Assembly: GCA_964425645.1 (NCBI GenBank)
Contig: CAYRNC010000014.1
Location: 1 to 30,693, forward strand
Origin: CAYRNC01 sp964425645
GTDB taxonomy: Bacteria > Bacillota > Clostridia > Peptostreptococcales > Anaerovoracaceae
Length of the DNA: 30,693 bases
Direction: 5' to 3'
Part shown: piece after piece, positions 7,353-15,814 of the stretch
Position numbering within the stretch: the stretch's first letter is position 1
Layout of the letters: every line of letters starts with the position of its first letter
Notes under the pieces: model-generated
Told to the model about the DNA's origin: nothing
Database searches by the model: none
What the model saw: only the letters and a program-made list of their open reading frames with translations
Made by a program: the position numbers and the translations under genes

Positions 7353-8742
7353 TGCTCTTTTCGAACCTTTCTACAACTTCATCTATACCGCCGGCAAAGA
7401 GAAACATTGATTCGGGTATTTCATCATGCTTTCCTTCCAGGATTTCTTTAAAGCCGCGGACAGTTTCTTTAAGCGGAATATATTTGCCGGGTGTTCCCGT
7501 AAATTGTTCCGCCACATGGAAGGGTTGAGATAAAAACCTTTGAATTTTTCTGGCTCTTGCAACAGTCAATCTGTCAGAATCACTTAACTCATCCATACCC
7601 AATATGGCTATGATATCCTGCAGATCCTTATATCTTTGCAGCACTTCCTGAACTCCCCTGGCCGTATTATAGTGCTCTTCACCCAAAATGAGGGGATCCA
7701 TTATCCTGGAAGTCGATTCCAGAGGATCCACCGCAGGATAAATACCGAGCTCCGTAATAGACCTCGAAAGAACTGTTGTAGCATCCAAGTGAGCAAAGGT
7801 TGTAGCCGGGGCCGGGTCTGTCAGGTCGTCGGCGGGCACGTAAATAGCCTGAACAGAGGTGATGGAACCTTTCTTTGTTGAAGTTATTCGCTCCTGCAAA
7901 GCTCCCATTTCAGTAGCCAAAGTCGGCTGGTAGCCTACTGCGCTTGGCACCCTGCCTAAAAGAGCCGATACCTCAGAACCCGCCTGTGTAAAGCGGAATA
8001 TATTATCGATGAACAATAATACGTCTTGGCCTTCCTCATCTCGAAAATGCTCAGCCATCGTAAGTCCTGTAAGACCTACACGCATTCTTGCTCCGGGGGG
8101 TTCGTTCATCTGACCAAATACCATTGCGGTCTTATCTATTACACCGGATTCAATCATTTCATAGTAAAGGTCATTACCCTCCCTCGTTCTTTCACCTACA
8201 CCTGCAAAGACGGATATGCCTCCGTGCTCCTTTGCTATATTATTGATCAATTCCTGAATAAGTACTGTTTTGCCGACCCCTGCTCCTCCAAAAAGACCTA
8301 CCTTGCCTCCCCTGGTATAGGGTGCTATAAGGTCTACGACCTTAATGCCGGTTTCAAATATCTGCGACGTCGTATCCTGTTCCTCAAAGGACGGGGCCGG
8401 TCTGTGAATCGGCATCCTCTTTTTGGTTTCACAAGGCCCCTTATCATCGATGGTATCACCCGTCACATTGAATAGTCTCCCCAAAACCTCATTTCCTACG
8501 GGAACGGCTATAGGCCCGCCGCTGTCGACAGCCTCCATACCGCGAGTCAGACCGTCGGTTGAAGAAAGGGCTACGCATCGGACTACATCATCGCCGATAT
8601 GCTGTGCAGCTTCTGCTACGATGTTTCGCTCACTGTGCTTTATCGATATGGCATTCAGCAGCTCCGGCATTTCATCCGGGTTGAATTTGATATCCACCAC
8701 AGGTCCGATAATCTGGTGAACAATTCCTTTATGCTGACTCAC
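7345..8742 (-). CDS. atpD: F-type ATP synthase beta subunit
   Basis: Catalytic subunit of the F1 head, 465 aa, the normal length. The P-loop GGAGVGKTVL (about residues 152-161), the GERTREGNDLYYEM segment carrying the catalytic Glu, VLLFIDNIFRFTQAG (Walker B) and ALLGRVPSAVGYQPTLATEMG are all intact. It binds and interconverts ADP and ATP in the alpha3beta3 hexamer. The start is a GTG at 8742, with a strong AAGGAGGT seven bases upstream. It begins 15 bases after atpG, and its end overlaps atpC. Confidence 0.98.
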   Translation of the reverse strand: MSQHKGIVHQIIGPVVDIKFNPDEMPELLNAISIKHSERNIVAEAAQHIGDDVVRCVALSSTDGLTRGMEAVDSGGPIAVPVGNEVLGRLFNVTGDTIDDKGPCETKKRMPIHRPAPSFEEQDTTSQIFETGIKVVDLIAPYTRGGKVGLFGGAGVGKTVLIQELINNIAKEHGGISVFAGVGERTREGNDLYYEMIESGVIDKTAMVFGQMNEPPGARMRVGLTGLTMAEHFRDEEGQDVLLFIDNIFRFTQAGSEVSALLGRVPSAVGYQPTLATEMGALQERITSTKKGSITSVQAIYVPADDLTDPAPATTFAHLDATTVLSRSITELGIYPAVDPLESTSRIMDPLILGEEHYNTARGVQEVLQRYKDLQDIIAILGMDELSDSDRLTVARARKIQRFLSQPFHVAEQFTGTPGKYIPLKETVRGFKEILEGKHDEIPESMFLFAGGIDEVVERFEKSNG

Positions 8743-8757
8743 AATTCTACCTCCTTA

Positions 8758-9627
8758 TTACGCCAGAGCCTCGGCTCCGCCTACGATCTCTGATATCTCT
8801 CTTGTAATGGCCGCCTGCCTTGCCCTATTGTAGTTCAAAGTCAGGTTTGCGATCATTTCATTGGCGTTGTCGGTGGCGCTTTCCATAGCCATCCGCCTTG
8901 CTGCATGTTCACAGGTAGCTGATTCGACTATGGCACTGTACACCATGATCTCCACATATTTGGGGATCAGATAGTTAAAAACTTCTTCTACAGAAGGTTC
9001 ATATTCCACTTCCTTGTCAAGAGGCGGAAGCTCCGAGCCTCCCTTTACTTCCAAAGGCAACAAGGTGGCATGTGTGGCCCTTTGCACTAAAGGACTGACA
9101 AAATGACTGTATACCAGAACTAATTTATCTATTTCGCCGTTATCATACATGTCGATAACTGACCTTGTTATTATATTTCTTGTATCCAGAAATGAGATAT
9201 TCTCAGGAGGTAACATATATTCACCTTTGATTAAGTGCCCCCGCTTGGCAAAAAAGTCTCTTCCTTTACTGCCCACAGCTATGATGACAGATTTTCCGGC
9301 ATCTTTATCTATAAGTGACTGGGCTTCTTTAATAACATTTGAATTGAAGCTGCCGCAAAGACCCCTGTTGCTCGTCATTATTACGTAAGCCGTATTCTCT
9401 ATATTCCGGTTTCCCTCCAAATAACGGTCAGGAACGTCATGGACATTATGAAATATCTCCTCTATGGATTCCGTCACAAAATGAAAATTGTCCTGGGTTC
9501 GATCAAAGGTGTTCTTGGCTTTTCTGAGCTTAGCGGCAGAGACCAGTTTCATGGCCTTCGTAATGTGCTCCATGCTGGTGCTGCTTTTTATGCGTCGCTT
9601 TATATCTCTCATGCTGTTTCCTGCCAA
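8758..9627 (-). CDS. atpG: F-type ATP synthase gamma subunit
   Basis: Central-stalk rotor subunit, 289 aa. The N-terminal helix has the family signature RDIKRRIKSSTSMEHITKAMKLVSAAKLRKA, and the C-terminal helix ends NRARQAAITREISEIVGGAEAL; the two form the coiled coil that turns inside the alpha3beta3 ring. TSNRGLCGSFN near residue 90 is also conserved. The start is TTG at 9627, with GGGGGG seven bases upstream. The resulting Met-Ala-Gly opening matches the family better than the next ATG at 9612. It lies 15 bases after atpA and 15 before atpD. Confidence 0.97.
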   Translation of the reverse strand: MAGNSMRDIKRRIKSSTSMEHITKAMKLVSAAKLRKAKNTFDRTQDNFHFVTESIEEIFHNVHDVPDRYLEGNRNIENTAYVIMTSNRGLCGSFNSNVIKEAQSLIDKDAGKSVIIAVGSKGRDFFAKRGHLIKGEYMLPPENISFLDTRNIITRSVIDMYDNGEIDKLVLVYSHFVSPLVQRATHATLLPLEVKGGSELPPLDKEVEYEPSVEEVFNYLIPKYVEIMVYSAIVESATCEHAARRMAMESATDNANEMIANLTLNYNRARQAAITREISEIVGGAEALA

Positions 9628-9642
9628 AGTGACACCCCCCTT

Positions 9643-11213
9643 CTAAAACTCGTTGATCTTTTTAAATTCCTCTATAGCTGCCTTTAGCTTTTCCTCAGTA
9701 TCGGCATCAAGGCTGCCTGTCGTTTTAATGGCCTTGCCGACGTAAGGATGCTGTGTATCCATAAAATCGTAAAGCTTATCTTCAAAATCCCCGATCTTCT
9801 CAACGAGAATATCCGCTAAATAGCCGTGGGATGCCGCGTAAATGATCATTACCTGATGCTCGACCTTTACCGGCTCATATTGGCCTTGCTTGAGTATCTC
9901 CATAAGTATGCGCCCGTGATCCAGCCTATCTCTCGTATCCTTATCAAGATCGGAGCCGAATTGGGCAAAACTTGCCAGCTCGCGATATTGGGCCAGTTCA
10001 AGACGGATTTTCCCTGCTACCTTCTTCATAGCCTTAATCTGGGCGTCGCCTCCTACCCGGGATACGGATATGCCGGAGTTTACCGCAGGCCTTTGACCGG
10101 AGAAAAACAGTTCAGATTCCAGAAAGATCTGACCGTCTGTAATGGAAATAACATTTGTCGGAATATATGCGGNNNNNNNNNNACTGGATACTGCGGCTCA
10201 AAGCCTGAATGGGACTTTGTCGGAATATATGCGGATACGTCGCCTGCCTGGGTCTCAATTATGGGAAGCGCAGTAATGGAGCCCCCTCCCAACTCATCGG
10301 AGAGCTTAGCCGCCCGTTCAAGCAACCTGCTGTGCAGATAGAAAACATCGCCGGGATAAGCTTCCCTGCCCGGAGGCCTTCTAAGCAGCAGTGACATGGC
10401 CCTGTAAGCAACAGCATGCTTGGAAAGATCATCATATATTATCAGGACATCTTTTCCCTGATACATGAATTCTTCCCCCATGGCGCAGCCTGCATAAGGC
10501 GCAATATACTGAAGAGGCGCAACGTCACTGGCCGTAGCCGAGACCACAATTGTATAGCCCATCGCTCCCTTTTTTTCAAGGGTCTGCACTATCTGGGCAA
10601 CGGTTGATTTTTTCTGCCCTATGGCTACATATATGCAGACTACGTTTTCTTCTTTTTGATTGATTATGGTATCTATAGCGATGGCAGTCTTGCCCGTCTG
10701 CCTGTCGCCTATTATAAGCTCCCTTTGCCCCCTTCCGATCGGAATCATGGAGTCTATGGCCTTTATTCCTGTCTGCAAAGGCTGATATACGGATCTTCTT
10801 TGCAAAACACCCGGTGCTGGAAATTCAATCGGTCTTCCCTTATCGCTCTTTATAGGCCCCTTGCCGTCTATCGGCTGCCCCAGCGCATTGACAACCCGGC
10901 CTATCATGCCGTCTCCGACAGGTACCTGTACCACCTTGCCTGTCGGCTTAACTATGTCACCTTCTTTAATTTCCGAGTCAGGGCCCATTATAACAGTTCC
11001 CACGTTATCTTCTTCCAGATTCAGGGCCATTCCGTATATCTCCCCGGGGAACTCCAGGAGTTCTCCGGCCATGCAATTATCTAAACCGTAGATTCTGGCA
11101 ATACCGTCCCCTACCTGGATAACAGTACCGAAATTGGAGATTTCCAGCTCGCTTTTATAATTCTTAATCTGTTCTTTAATAATTTCACTGATTTCTTCGG
11201 GCCTCAGATTCAT
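9643..11213 (-). CDS. atpA: F-type ATP synthase alpha subunit (interrupted by an assembly gap)
   Basis: Non-catalytic nucleotide-binding subunit of F1. The P-loop GDRQTGKTAIAID and the DVLIIYDDLSKHAVAYR segment are intact. As written, the frame is broken at a 10-base N-run (10173-10182), so the gene appears in two pieces. Nineteen identical bases flank the gap region (10154-10172 and 10216-10234). Removing one copy plus everything between (62 bases) restores AYIPTNVISITDGQIFL and one continuous reading frame of 502 aa, the exact size expected. I therefore call one intact gene with a scaffolding error, not a pseudogene. The start is ATG at 11213 (NLRPEEISEII), with AAGGGGG ten bases upstream. 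An ATG seven codons earlier also exists but is less typical. Confidence 0.95.
10154..10234. other. Mis-joined assembly gap with duplicated flanks inside atpA
   Basis: Ten Ns at 10173-10182 are followed by 33 bases (10183-10215) that do not fit the alpha subunit. The 19-base string at 10154-10172 recurs exactly at 10216-10234. Collapsing the duplicate restores the conserved protein, so the two contigs overlap and the inserted bases are probably a low-quality contig end. Confidence 0.92.
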
Positions 11214-11246
11214 GTTCTTAAGTCCCCCTTTCATTCCTTCTTATTC

Positions 11247-11780
11247 TCAATGCAGGCTGTCTGCAAGGTCAAGCAGTCTCTTTTTTACGGAGGCATCTAT
11301 GACCTTCCCCTCTATGAAAATCCGAACGCCGCCGATAATCGCATGGTCCGTTCGGTTTTCCAGTTTGACTTTTTTCTGCAGGAGCTTCCCCGTTTCTTTT
11401 TCAAAGGCAGAAAGCTGTTTCGGGGAAAGAGGGAGGACAGAGAATATGGTTCCGATGGAAAACCCTCTGGCCTCATTAATCAGCAAACTATATTGCCTGA
11501 CAATATGCGGAAAACGTCCGGCTCTTCCTTTGTCCACCAGTATGTATAATAAGTGCAGAAGCTCCGGGGACACCCTGCCTTCCAGAACATTTCCTATAAC
11601 CTTTTTCTTTTCTGAAGCGGAAATGACAGGCGTGCAAAGAAATTCAAAAAACTCTTTTTCCTGCTTAAAAAGTTTGTCCAGAGCAACCGCTTCCTCTAGA
11701 ATAATATCTGTCTTATTCAGATCCTCTGCAGCATGAAACAGTGCTTTTCCGTATGTTAAATCTACCGTTACATCCGCCAT
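11247..11780 (-). CDS. atpH: F-type ATP synthase delta subunit
   Basis: Delta subunit (OSCP) that ties the peripheral stalk to the top of the F1 head, 177 aa. The N-terminal helical domain starts VTVDLTYGKALFHAAEDL, and the family motif region lies near LLHLLYILVDKGRAGRFPHIVRQYSLLINEARG at about residues 94-126. The C-terminal part has the usual DHAIIGGVRIFIEGKVIDASVKKRL signature. Its first codons overlap atpF by 13 bases, suggesting coupled translation. It ends 33 bases before the chosen atpA start. Confidence 0.96.
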   Translation of the reverse strand: MADVTVDLTYGKALFHAAEDLNKTDIILEEAVALDKLFKQEKEFFEFLCTPVISASEKKKVIGNVLEGRVSPELLHLLYILVDKGRAGRFPHIVRQYSLLINEARGFSIGTIFSVLPLSPKQLSAFEKETGKLLQKKVKLENRTDHAIIGGVRIFIEGKVIDASVKKRLLDLADSLH

Positions 11781-12280
11781 CCTGTTTTACCTGCCTCTTC
11801 AATGATTTCTGAAATCAGTTCTGTATGGCCGGAAGCATCCAGCTGTTTTTCCAGAACCTTTTCAGCAGCCAGAATCGCAAGTGAAGCGATCTGAAGCTTC
11901 ATCTCGGCCACAGCTCTTTGCTGAAGCCGCTGGATCTCCTGCTCAGCCATATTTATCATATTTGCCGCCCTGGCATTCGCTTCATCCACAATGTCCTTGG
12001 CCTGTGCATCCGCCTTAATTTTAGCATTCTTTATGATTTCACGGCCTTCTCCTTCAATCTCGGCAATTTTCTTTTCATAGGCCACGAGTTTATCCTCTGC
12101 CAATTGGTTAACCCTATCGGCATTTTCAAAAGACTCTTTGACTTGATTTTGTCTGGCCATCATGAAATTATGTACCTTCTCGAAGAAGAAATGCTTGAGG
12201 ATCAGATACAAAGTAATCAGCGTCAACCACATGAAAACCAGGGTCCAGTTAAATTCTATCAGCCCTGTATAGATCTCCAA
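11768..12280 (-). CDS. atpF: F-type ATP synthase b subunit
   Basis: Peripheral-stalk subunit b, 170 aa. A single N-terminal transmembrane helix (FNWTLVFMWLTLITLYLILKH, about residues 9-29) is followed by a long charged helix that dimerises and reaches up to the delta subunit. The central stretch is rich in Ala, Glu and Lys, as expected of a coiled coil. The start is TTG at 12280, with AAGGAGG eight bases upstream and no nearby in-frame ATG that would keep the membrane helix. A single b-type gene rather than a b/b' pair fits a heterotrophic bacterium. Confidence 0.95.
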   Translation of the reverse strand: MEIYTGLIEFNWTLVFMWLTLITLYLILKHFFFEKVHNFMMARQNQVKESFENADRVNQLAEDKLVAYEKKIAEIEGEGREIIKNAKIKADAQAKDIVDEANARAANMINMAEQEIQRLQQRAVAEMKLQIASLAILAAEKVLEKQLDASGHTELISEIIEEAGKTGWRM

Positions 12281-12323
12281 ACAACACTCCTCCTTTCTTT
12301 AACTGCAAAAGCCCAGAGCCTTA

Positions 12324-12593
12324 CTAAAGCATGCCCACGAAAGGATTTGCGAAAATTAGTACAATGGAGATGATAAATGCGAAAATACCGGTAGTTTCGG
12401 TGACAGCCTGGCCTACCAGCATGGTCTGCAGAATATCTGCCTTGGCCTCCGGCTGCCTTGCAACACCTTCAACGCCCTTCATACCTATGATGCCTTGGCC
12501 GGTACCTATACCGAGAGCAGCTATCATGGTGAAAGATGCGGACATGGCTGACAATCCTAGAACGAAAGCTTCAGGGGTCACTAATGGAAACAT
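12324..12593 (-). CDS. atpE: F-type ATP synthase c subunit, Na+-type signature
   Basis: Rotor-ring proteolipid, 89 aa, two transmembrane helices joined by the polar loop ARQPEAKAD (residues 45-53). The ion-carrying carboxylate is Glu66 in GQAVTETTGIF. Gln33 in the first helix (GIGTGQG) and Thr67/Thr68 after the Glu match the ligands of Na+-binding c rings such as that of Ilyobacter tartaricus (Gln32, Glu65, Ser66, Thr67). The Tyr70 equivalent is Phe71. Proton-specific rings usually lack the Gln and the hydroxyl residue beside the Glu. I therefore infer Na+ coupling, with the usual caution that such rings can also carry protons. AAAGGAGG seven bases upstream gives a strong ribosome site, suited to the many copies needed. 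Confidence 0.96.
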   Translation of the reverse strand: MFPLVTPEAFVLGLSAMSASFTMIAALGIGTGQGIIGMKGVEGVARQPEAKADILQTMLVGQAVTETTGIFAFIISIVLIFANPFVGML

Positions 12594-12655
12594 TTGAATT
12601 CCTCCTTTGATGCGCTTGCAGTATTATCGCAAACGTCTGTGTTATATTTTTTATC

Positions 12656-13378
12656 TCAATGCTCTTCGTGTCCAACTACAGCAAGTGAAACGAAGGCCAT
12701 CGTTAACATCGTAAAGATAAACGCCTGCAGTACCGGTTCAAACATGTCAAAGAAAACATTTAAGGGTAGAGGGATCATATAAGTCAGAAACGGGATCCCG
12801 ACATTCAGTTTATCCGTGAAAGAATGCAGCGCCTGGAAAGTAAGCGCCATGATTATCATCCCCCCCGTAATATTGCCGAATAACCGGAAAGCCAGCGATA
12901 CGGGGAATGAAATATCCTCGATTATCTTTATGGGGATCATGAAGGGGTAAGGCTCAGCATAATGCTTAAGATGGCCTCCAAGTCCCTTAGTTTTTATGGA
13001 GCTTCCCTGAATAATAAAGAACGTGGCGCTGGACATGGCAAAGGCCATATTCACATCCGTGGTCACCGGACGGAACCCGACGAGACCCAATGCGTTGCAC
13101 AAAATGAGATAAATAAATAAAGTCCCGATATAGGGAGCGTATCCCAAGTTCCTGCTTCCCATAGTGCTTGCAACCAATTTGTAGATGCCGTCCACAATAA
13201 GTTCCGCCACCAGCTGCAGCCCTTTCGGATCCCTTTGCATCTTCCTTGTAGAAACGAAAGCAAAAATAATCATCACCGCCGCCACAATAAGCCCAAAGAA
13301 TACGGTCTCGGTTATAAAAAGATTTCCGTCAAAGAAGCCGATAATTTTACGCGGTCCCAAATGCTCAGTAGAATGCAT
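12656..13378 (-). CDS. atpB: F-type ATP synthase a subunit
   Basis: Stator membrane subunit that forms the ion half-channels against the c ring, 240 aa with about five or six transmembrane helices. The essential arginine is Arg165 in SLAFRLFGNITGGMIIMAL, the most conserved part of the family. The end, FVSLAVVGHEEH, follows the last hydrophobic helix. GGAGGGG lies upstream of the ATG. It starts only 6 bases after atpI, in the standard order I-B-E-F-H-A-G-D-C. Confidence 0.96.
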   Translation of the reverse strand: MHSTEHLGPRKIIGFFDGNLFITETVFFGLIVAAVMIIFAFVSTRKMQRDPKGLQLVAELIVDGIYKLVASTMGSRNLGYAPYIGTLFIYLILCNALGLVGFRPVTTDVNMAFAMSSATFFIIQGSSIKTKGLGGHLKHYAEPYPFMIPIKIIEDISFPVSLAFRLFGNITGGMIIMALTFQALHSFTDKLNVGIPFLTYMIPLPLNVFFDMFEPVLQAFIFTMLTMAFVSLAVVGHEEH

Positions 13379-13384
13379 GGATCT

Positions 13385-13936
13385 TTACCCCTCCCCTTCA
13401 TCCTTATCCGGATAACCTTTATCTTTGTCATCCTTTTCTTCCTCAGGATAAGGCCTTGATTTTAATGCGTTAAATATTTCAGTGTACCAGTGCCGTTTAC
13501 CTTCTTTAGCCCATAAGTCATTATCCAAATCGTTAAGCTTTTTGCCCTTGACGCTGCTTTCGGAAAACTTCGGCTTAAACCCATATACATAATATATCGC
13601 AATTTTCAAGGTCATATAGCCCAGCAAAGTGGCAAGTCCACTTGCTGTTCCCAGCTTATAGGACATATAAAAGCCTCCTCCATAAAGGAACAGGCGAAGC
13701 ATATATCCAATGACTGCCAGTCCTACTCCCTTCCTTTTGTCCAGTATCCGGCTCGCGGTGAAAGCCAGGAAGTTGAAGTTCACGATGGCGATGCACGTTC
13801 CAAGGGCCAACCCGTAGGCAAAGCGTACATTCAAACCTAAGAAAGGCAGGGAAATTAATTCAAATAATAATGCAACGATTATACCGTATTTCAGTATTTG
13901 GTTTTTAAATTTTACTAACTCATTTTCTTTTGTCAT
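13385..13936 (-). CDS. atpI: ATP synthase subunit I (AtpI-like membrane protein)
   Basis: Small membrane protein of 183 aa ahead of atpB. It has about four hydrophobic helices: GIIVALLFELISLPFL, FAYGLALGTCIAIVNFNFLAF, GLAVIGYMLRLFLYGGGFYM and LATLLGYMTLKIAIYYVYGF. This arrangement and the position match ATP synthase I proteins, which are proposed to help c-ring assembly. Unusually for such a protein, the last 60 residues are polar, with a strongly acidic tail (EEEKDDKDKGYPDKDEGEG) likely in the cytoplasm. It overlaps the upstream atpZ by 17 bases, so translation is probably coupled; its own ribosome site is weak. Confidence 0.8.
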   Translation of the reverse strand: MTKENELVKFKNQILKYGIIVALLFELISLPFLGLNVRFAYGLALGTCIAIVNFNFLAFTASRILDKRKGVGLAVIGYMLRLFLYGGGFYMSYKLGTASGLATLLGYMTLKIAIYYVYGFKPKFSESSVKGKKLNDLDNDLWAKEGKRHWYTEIFNALKSRPYPEEEKDDKDKGYPDKDEGEG

Positions 13937-14174
13937 TGTCTCTTTTTTTGGTGACGCTCATTATCTGATTATAGGCTCCCAGAAGTCCGGCTGCAATACC
14001 CATCAAAAGCAAAATGATAAGGAAGACTATGCCGGTATTCAGTTTTTTATCCAGCCAATGCCCCGCCACAGCACCCAAAACAATTGGTATCGCCAGAGTA
14101 AGGCCTAACTGAGAACACAGTACCAATGCCTCAAGGCCTGCTGATCTGTTTTCTTTATTATCCTGCTTTACCAT
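13920..14174 (-). CDS. atpZ: AtpZ/AtpI-family small membrane protein
   Basis: First gene of the ATP synthase operon, 84 aa with two transmembrane helices. The first carries LGLTLAIPIVLGAVAGHWLDKKLNTG, the typical AtpZ motif, and the second is IVFLIILLLMGIAAGLLGAYNQI. Related proteins have been proposed to form a Mg2+ or Ca2+ pathway or to aid assembly of the synthase. The ATG at 14174 has no clear Shine-Dalgarno sequence: the nearest purine patch, GGA, is about 14 bases upstream. Poor initiation here could keep this accessory protein scarce relative to the synthase subunits. Confidence 0.8.
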   Translation of the reverse strand: MVKQDNKENRSAGLEALVLCSQLGLTLAIPIVLGAVAGHWLDKKLNTGIVFLIILLLMGIAAGLLGAYNQIMSVTKKRDNDKRK

Positions 14175-14252
14175 GACATTTTGTTAATTCCATGACAATT
14201 ACTTATGGATATTTCACCCAGTATACCATGAAAACAAGCATCTCCGTATCAC

Positions 14253-14281
14253 ATTATAGAAATGTTATAAGGAAAAGTAAA
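14253..14281 (-). promoter_or_regulatory. Sigma-A promoter of the ATP synthase operon
   Basis: On the minus strand a perfect -10 TATAAT (14253-14258) is spaced 17 bases from a -35 TTTACT (14276-14281, 4 of 6 matches). Transcription would start near 14246, leaving about 70 leader bases before atpZ. It is the only strong promoter-like match I found in this gap. Confidence 0.75.
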
Positions 14282-14299
14282 GTATAAAAGTTGAAAAAG

Positions 14300-14320
14300 A
14301 ATTATAAATAATTTATAATT
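14300..14320. repeat. 21-base perfect AT-only palindrome upstream of the atp promoter
   Basis: AATTATAAAT and ATTTATAATT flank a single A. It lies 18 bases upstream of the -35 box. It could be an UP-like element, an operator or a weak terminator for the MATE gene, because CTTTTTC follows it on the minus strand. The sequence alone does not decide. Confidence 0.6.
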
Positions 14321-14344
14321 CCGCCAATTTTGATAATTTAACCT

Positions 14345-14401
14345 AAAAGATGGACACCCCAAAGCCTGAAGTTTCAACGGATAATAGCCATCCTTCTTTT
14401 A
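14345..14401 (-). terminator. Possible weak terminator after the MATE exporter gene
   Basis: On the minus strand, AAAGAAGGATGG can pair with CCATCTTTT (GATGG/CCATC core plus A-U and G-U pairs) around a loop of about 34 bases, followed by only a short T-run. The position, about 50-100 bases past the MATE stop codon, is right, but the long loop makes this uncertain. Confidence 0.35.
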
Positions 14402-14446
14402 AAATATCAAGTTAAATATTAAACGCGCCCAAATAATGGCATCCAT

Positions 14447-15814
14447 TCAAATCCCTTGTATCAAGTTCCTCAACCATTTTTTCGAATAAAATCGCCTTCT
14501 GCACGCTATCCCCTTTACCACCTCGGCTGCCTGGGCCATCATTACAACATAGTAAATCGGCAACTTCAATAAAAAAACTCCGGTAAAAACCAAAGGTACT
14601 CCTACGCCCCAAACGCTTCCCACTTCAAGCATCATGGCAAAACGGGTATCGCCTCCGCAGCGCAATGTGCCTGTAATATGGATACCCCCATACACTACCA
14701 GCCACATAACTGAACCGAAAATTATCAGAATCAATCGGGTATAATGCCTTCCCTCTGAAGTGAAGTTGAACAGATTTACCAAAAAAGGCGACATAATAAT
14801 CAGTAAAATCCCTGAAATCAATCCTATGAACATGCCTATGCGAATCAGCCTTTTCGCAAGGGCAAAGGCATAGTCCATTTTTCCCATCCCGATTTGCTGA
14901 CCGACCAGAATTAACAGAGCATCCCCCATGCTGAAAATAGCCATAATAAACATGCTTTCTATGGTTCTTGCAGCCTGAATTGCTGCAAACTCCGTGACAC
15001 CCATGCGACCGTAAAAAGCGCTGTATGTAGCCATTCCAAGAGCCCAGAGGGTTTCGTTAACAGTTACGGGTAATGAAGTGCTCCAGACCCTTTGTGCTAA
15101 GGCCTTACCCCATCCGATGAATTCCGAAAAAGCGGCGCCGATCACGTTTCTTCCCTTAAAGACAACCAAATAAAGCAAAAGCAGCTCCAACAGCCTGGCT
15201 GTAACAGTAGCGATTGCGGCTCCAACCACTCCCAAAGCCGGCAGGCCCAGCTTACCGAATATCAAAAGGTAATTTAACAAGGTATTTGTTGAAAAAGCTA
15301 CCGTACTAATAACAAGAGGAATTCGTGTCTGCTGGGTCGCCCTAAGCGCCGCATTAAAAGGCATGGTAACGGCGATAATCAATACACAAAAGGATGCTAT
15401 CCTCATATAATTCTTTCCTGTCTCTATAGCATCAGGAATATTCGTAAACACCCGAAGTGCCGCCCCTGGGAAAAACATTGCCGGAATAAAAAACAGCATA
15501 GCGATGCCCAGGCTGACGGTTGCGGTAAATCCTATTACCTTTCTTATGCCCGGAAGATTTTTAGCACCCCAAAATTGAGACATAAAAGCGGCAGCCCCGC
15601 TGGAAAGTCCGAACATAAGCCCCATGTGAATAAAAAAAAGCTGATTTGAAAGACCCACGGCGGACAGGGCTGTTTCACCCAGGCTTCCTACCATTAATGT
15701 ATCGACCAAATTTAATGATGTGGAGATAAGATTCTGAAGGGCTATCGGAAGGATTACCCGAAACAGAGTCTTATATAAAGATCTTGTTTCGATCATTGAT
15801 TTTACCTTCGGCAT
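14447..15814 (-). CDS. MATE-family efflux transporter
   Basis: Multidrug and toxic compound extrusion family protein, 455 aa with about twelve hydrophobic helices. The N-terminal half has LPIALQNLISTSLNLVDTLMVGSLGETALSAVGLSNQ, the standard MATE opening. The second half repeats the fold from VWSTSLPVTVNETLWALG, as expected of the two six-helix bundles. Such pumps export organic cations or metabolites using a Na+ or H+ gradient; the substrate cannot be read from sequence. Its start overlaps wecB by 13 bases, so it is co-transcribed and probably translationally coupled as the last gene of the truA-led operon. Transport of a wall-polymer intermediate would be speculation. Confidence 0.92.
   Translation of the reverse strand: MPKVKSMIETRSLYKTLFRVILPIALQNLISTSLNLVDTLMVGSLGETALSAVGLSNQLFFIHMGLMFGLSSGAAAFMSQFWGAKNLPGIRKVIGFTATVSLGIAMLFFIPAMFFPGAALRVFTNIPDAIETGKNYMRIASFCVLIIAVTMPFNAALRATQQTRIPLVISTVAFSTNTLLNYLLIFGKLGLPALGVVGAAIATVTARLLELLLLYLVVFKGRNVIGAAFSEFIGWGKALAQRVWSTSLPVTVNETLWALGMATYSAFYGRMGVTEFAAIQAARTIESMFIMAIFSMGDALLILVGQQIGMGKMDYAFALAKRLIRIGMFIGLISGILLIIMSPFLVNLFNFTSEGRHYTRLILIIFGSVMWLVVYGGIHITGTLRCGGDTRFAMMLEVGSVWGVGVPLVFTGVFLLKLPIYYVVMMAQAAEVVKGIACRRRFYSKKWLRNLIQGI

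Noticed and set aside
8026..8475. Plus-strand frame of 149 codons inside atpD
   Set aside because: It is a shadow of the strongly conserved beta-subunit frame, with no ribosome site and no recognisable protein.
9643..10029. A separate 128-aa gene encoding an ATP synthase alpha C-terminal fragment
   Set aside because: It is the end of atpA cut off by the assembly gap; collapsing the duplicated edge joins it in frame to the rest.
9826..10341. Plus-strand frame of 171 codons across the atpA gap
   Set aside because: It passes through the Ns and the mis-joined segment and lies antisense to atpA.
14341..14400. Possible riboswitch in the gap between the MATE and atp genes
   Set aside because: The segment can form a loose hairpin, but I could not match any known riboswitch core; a covariance-model search would be decisive.
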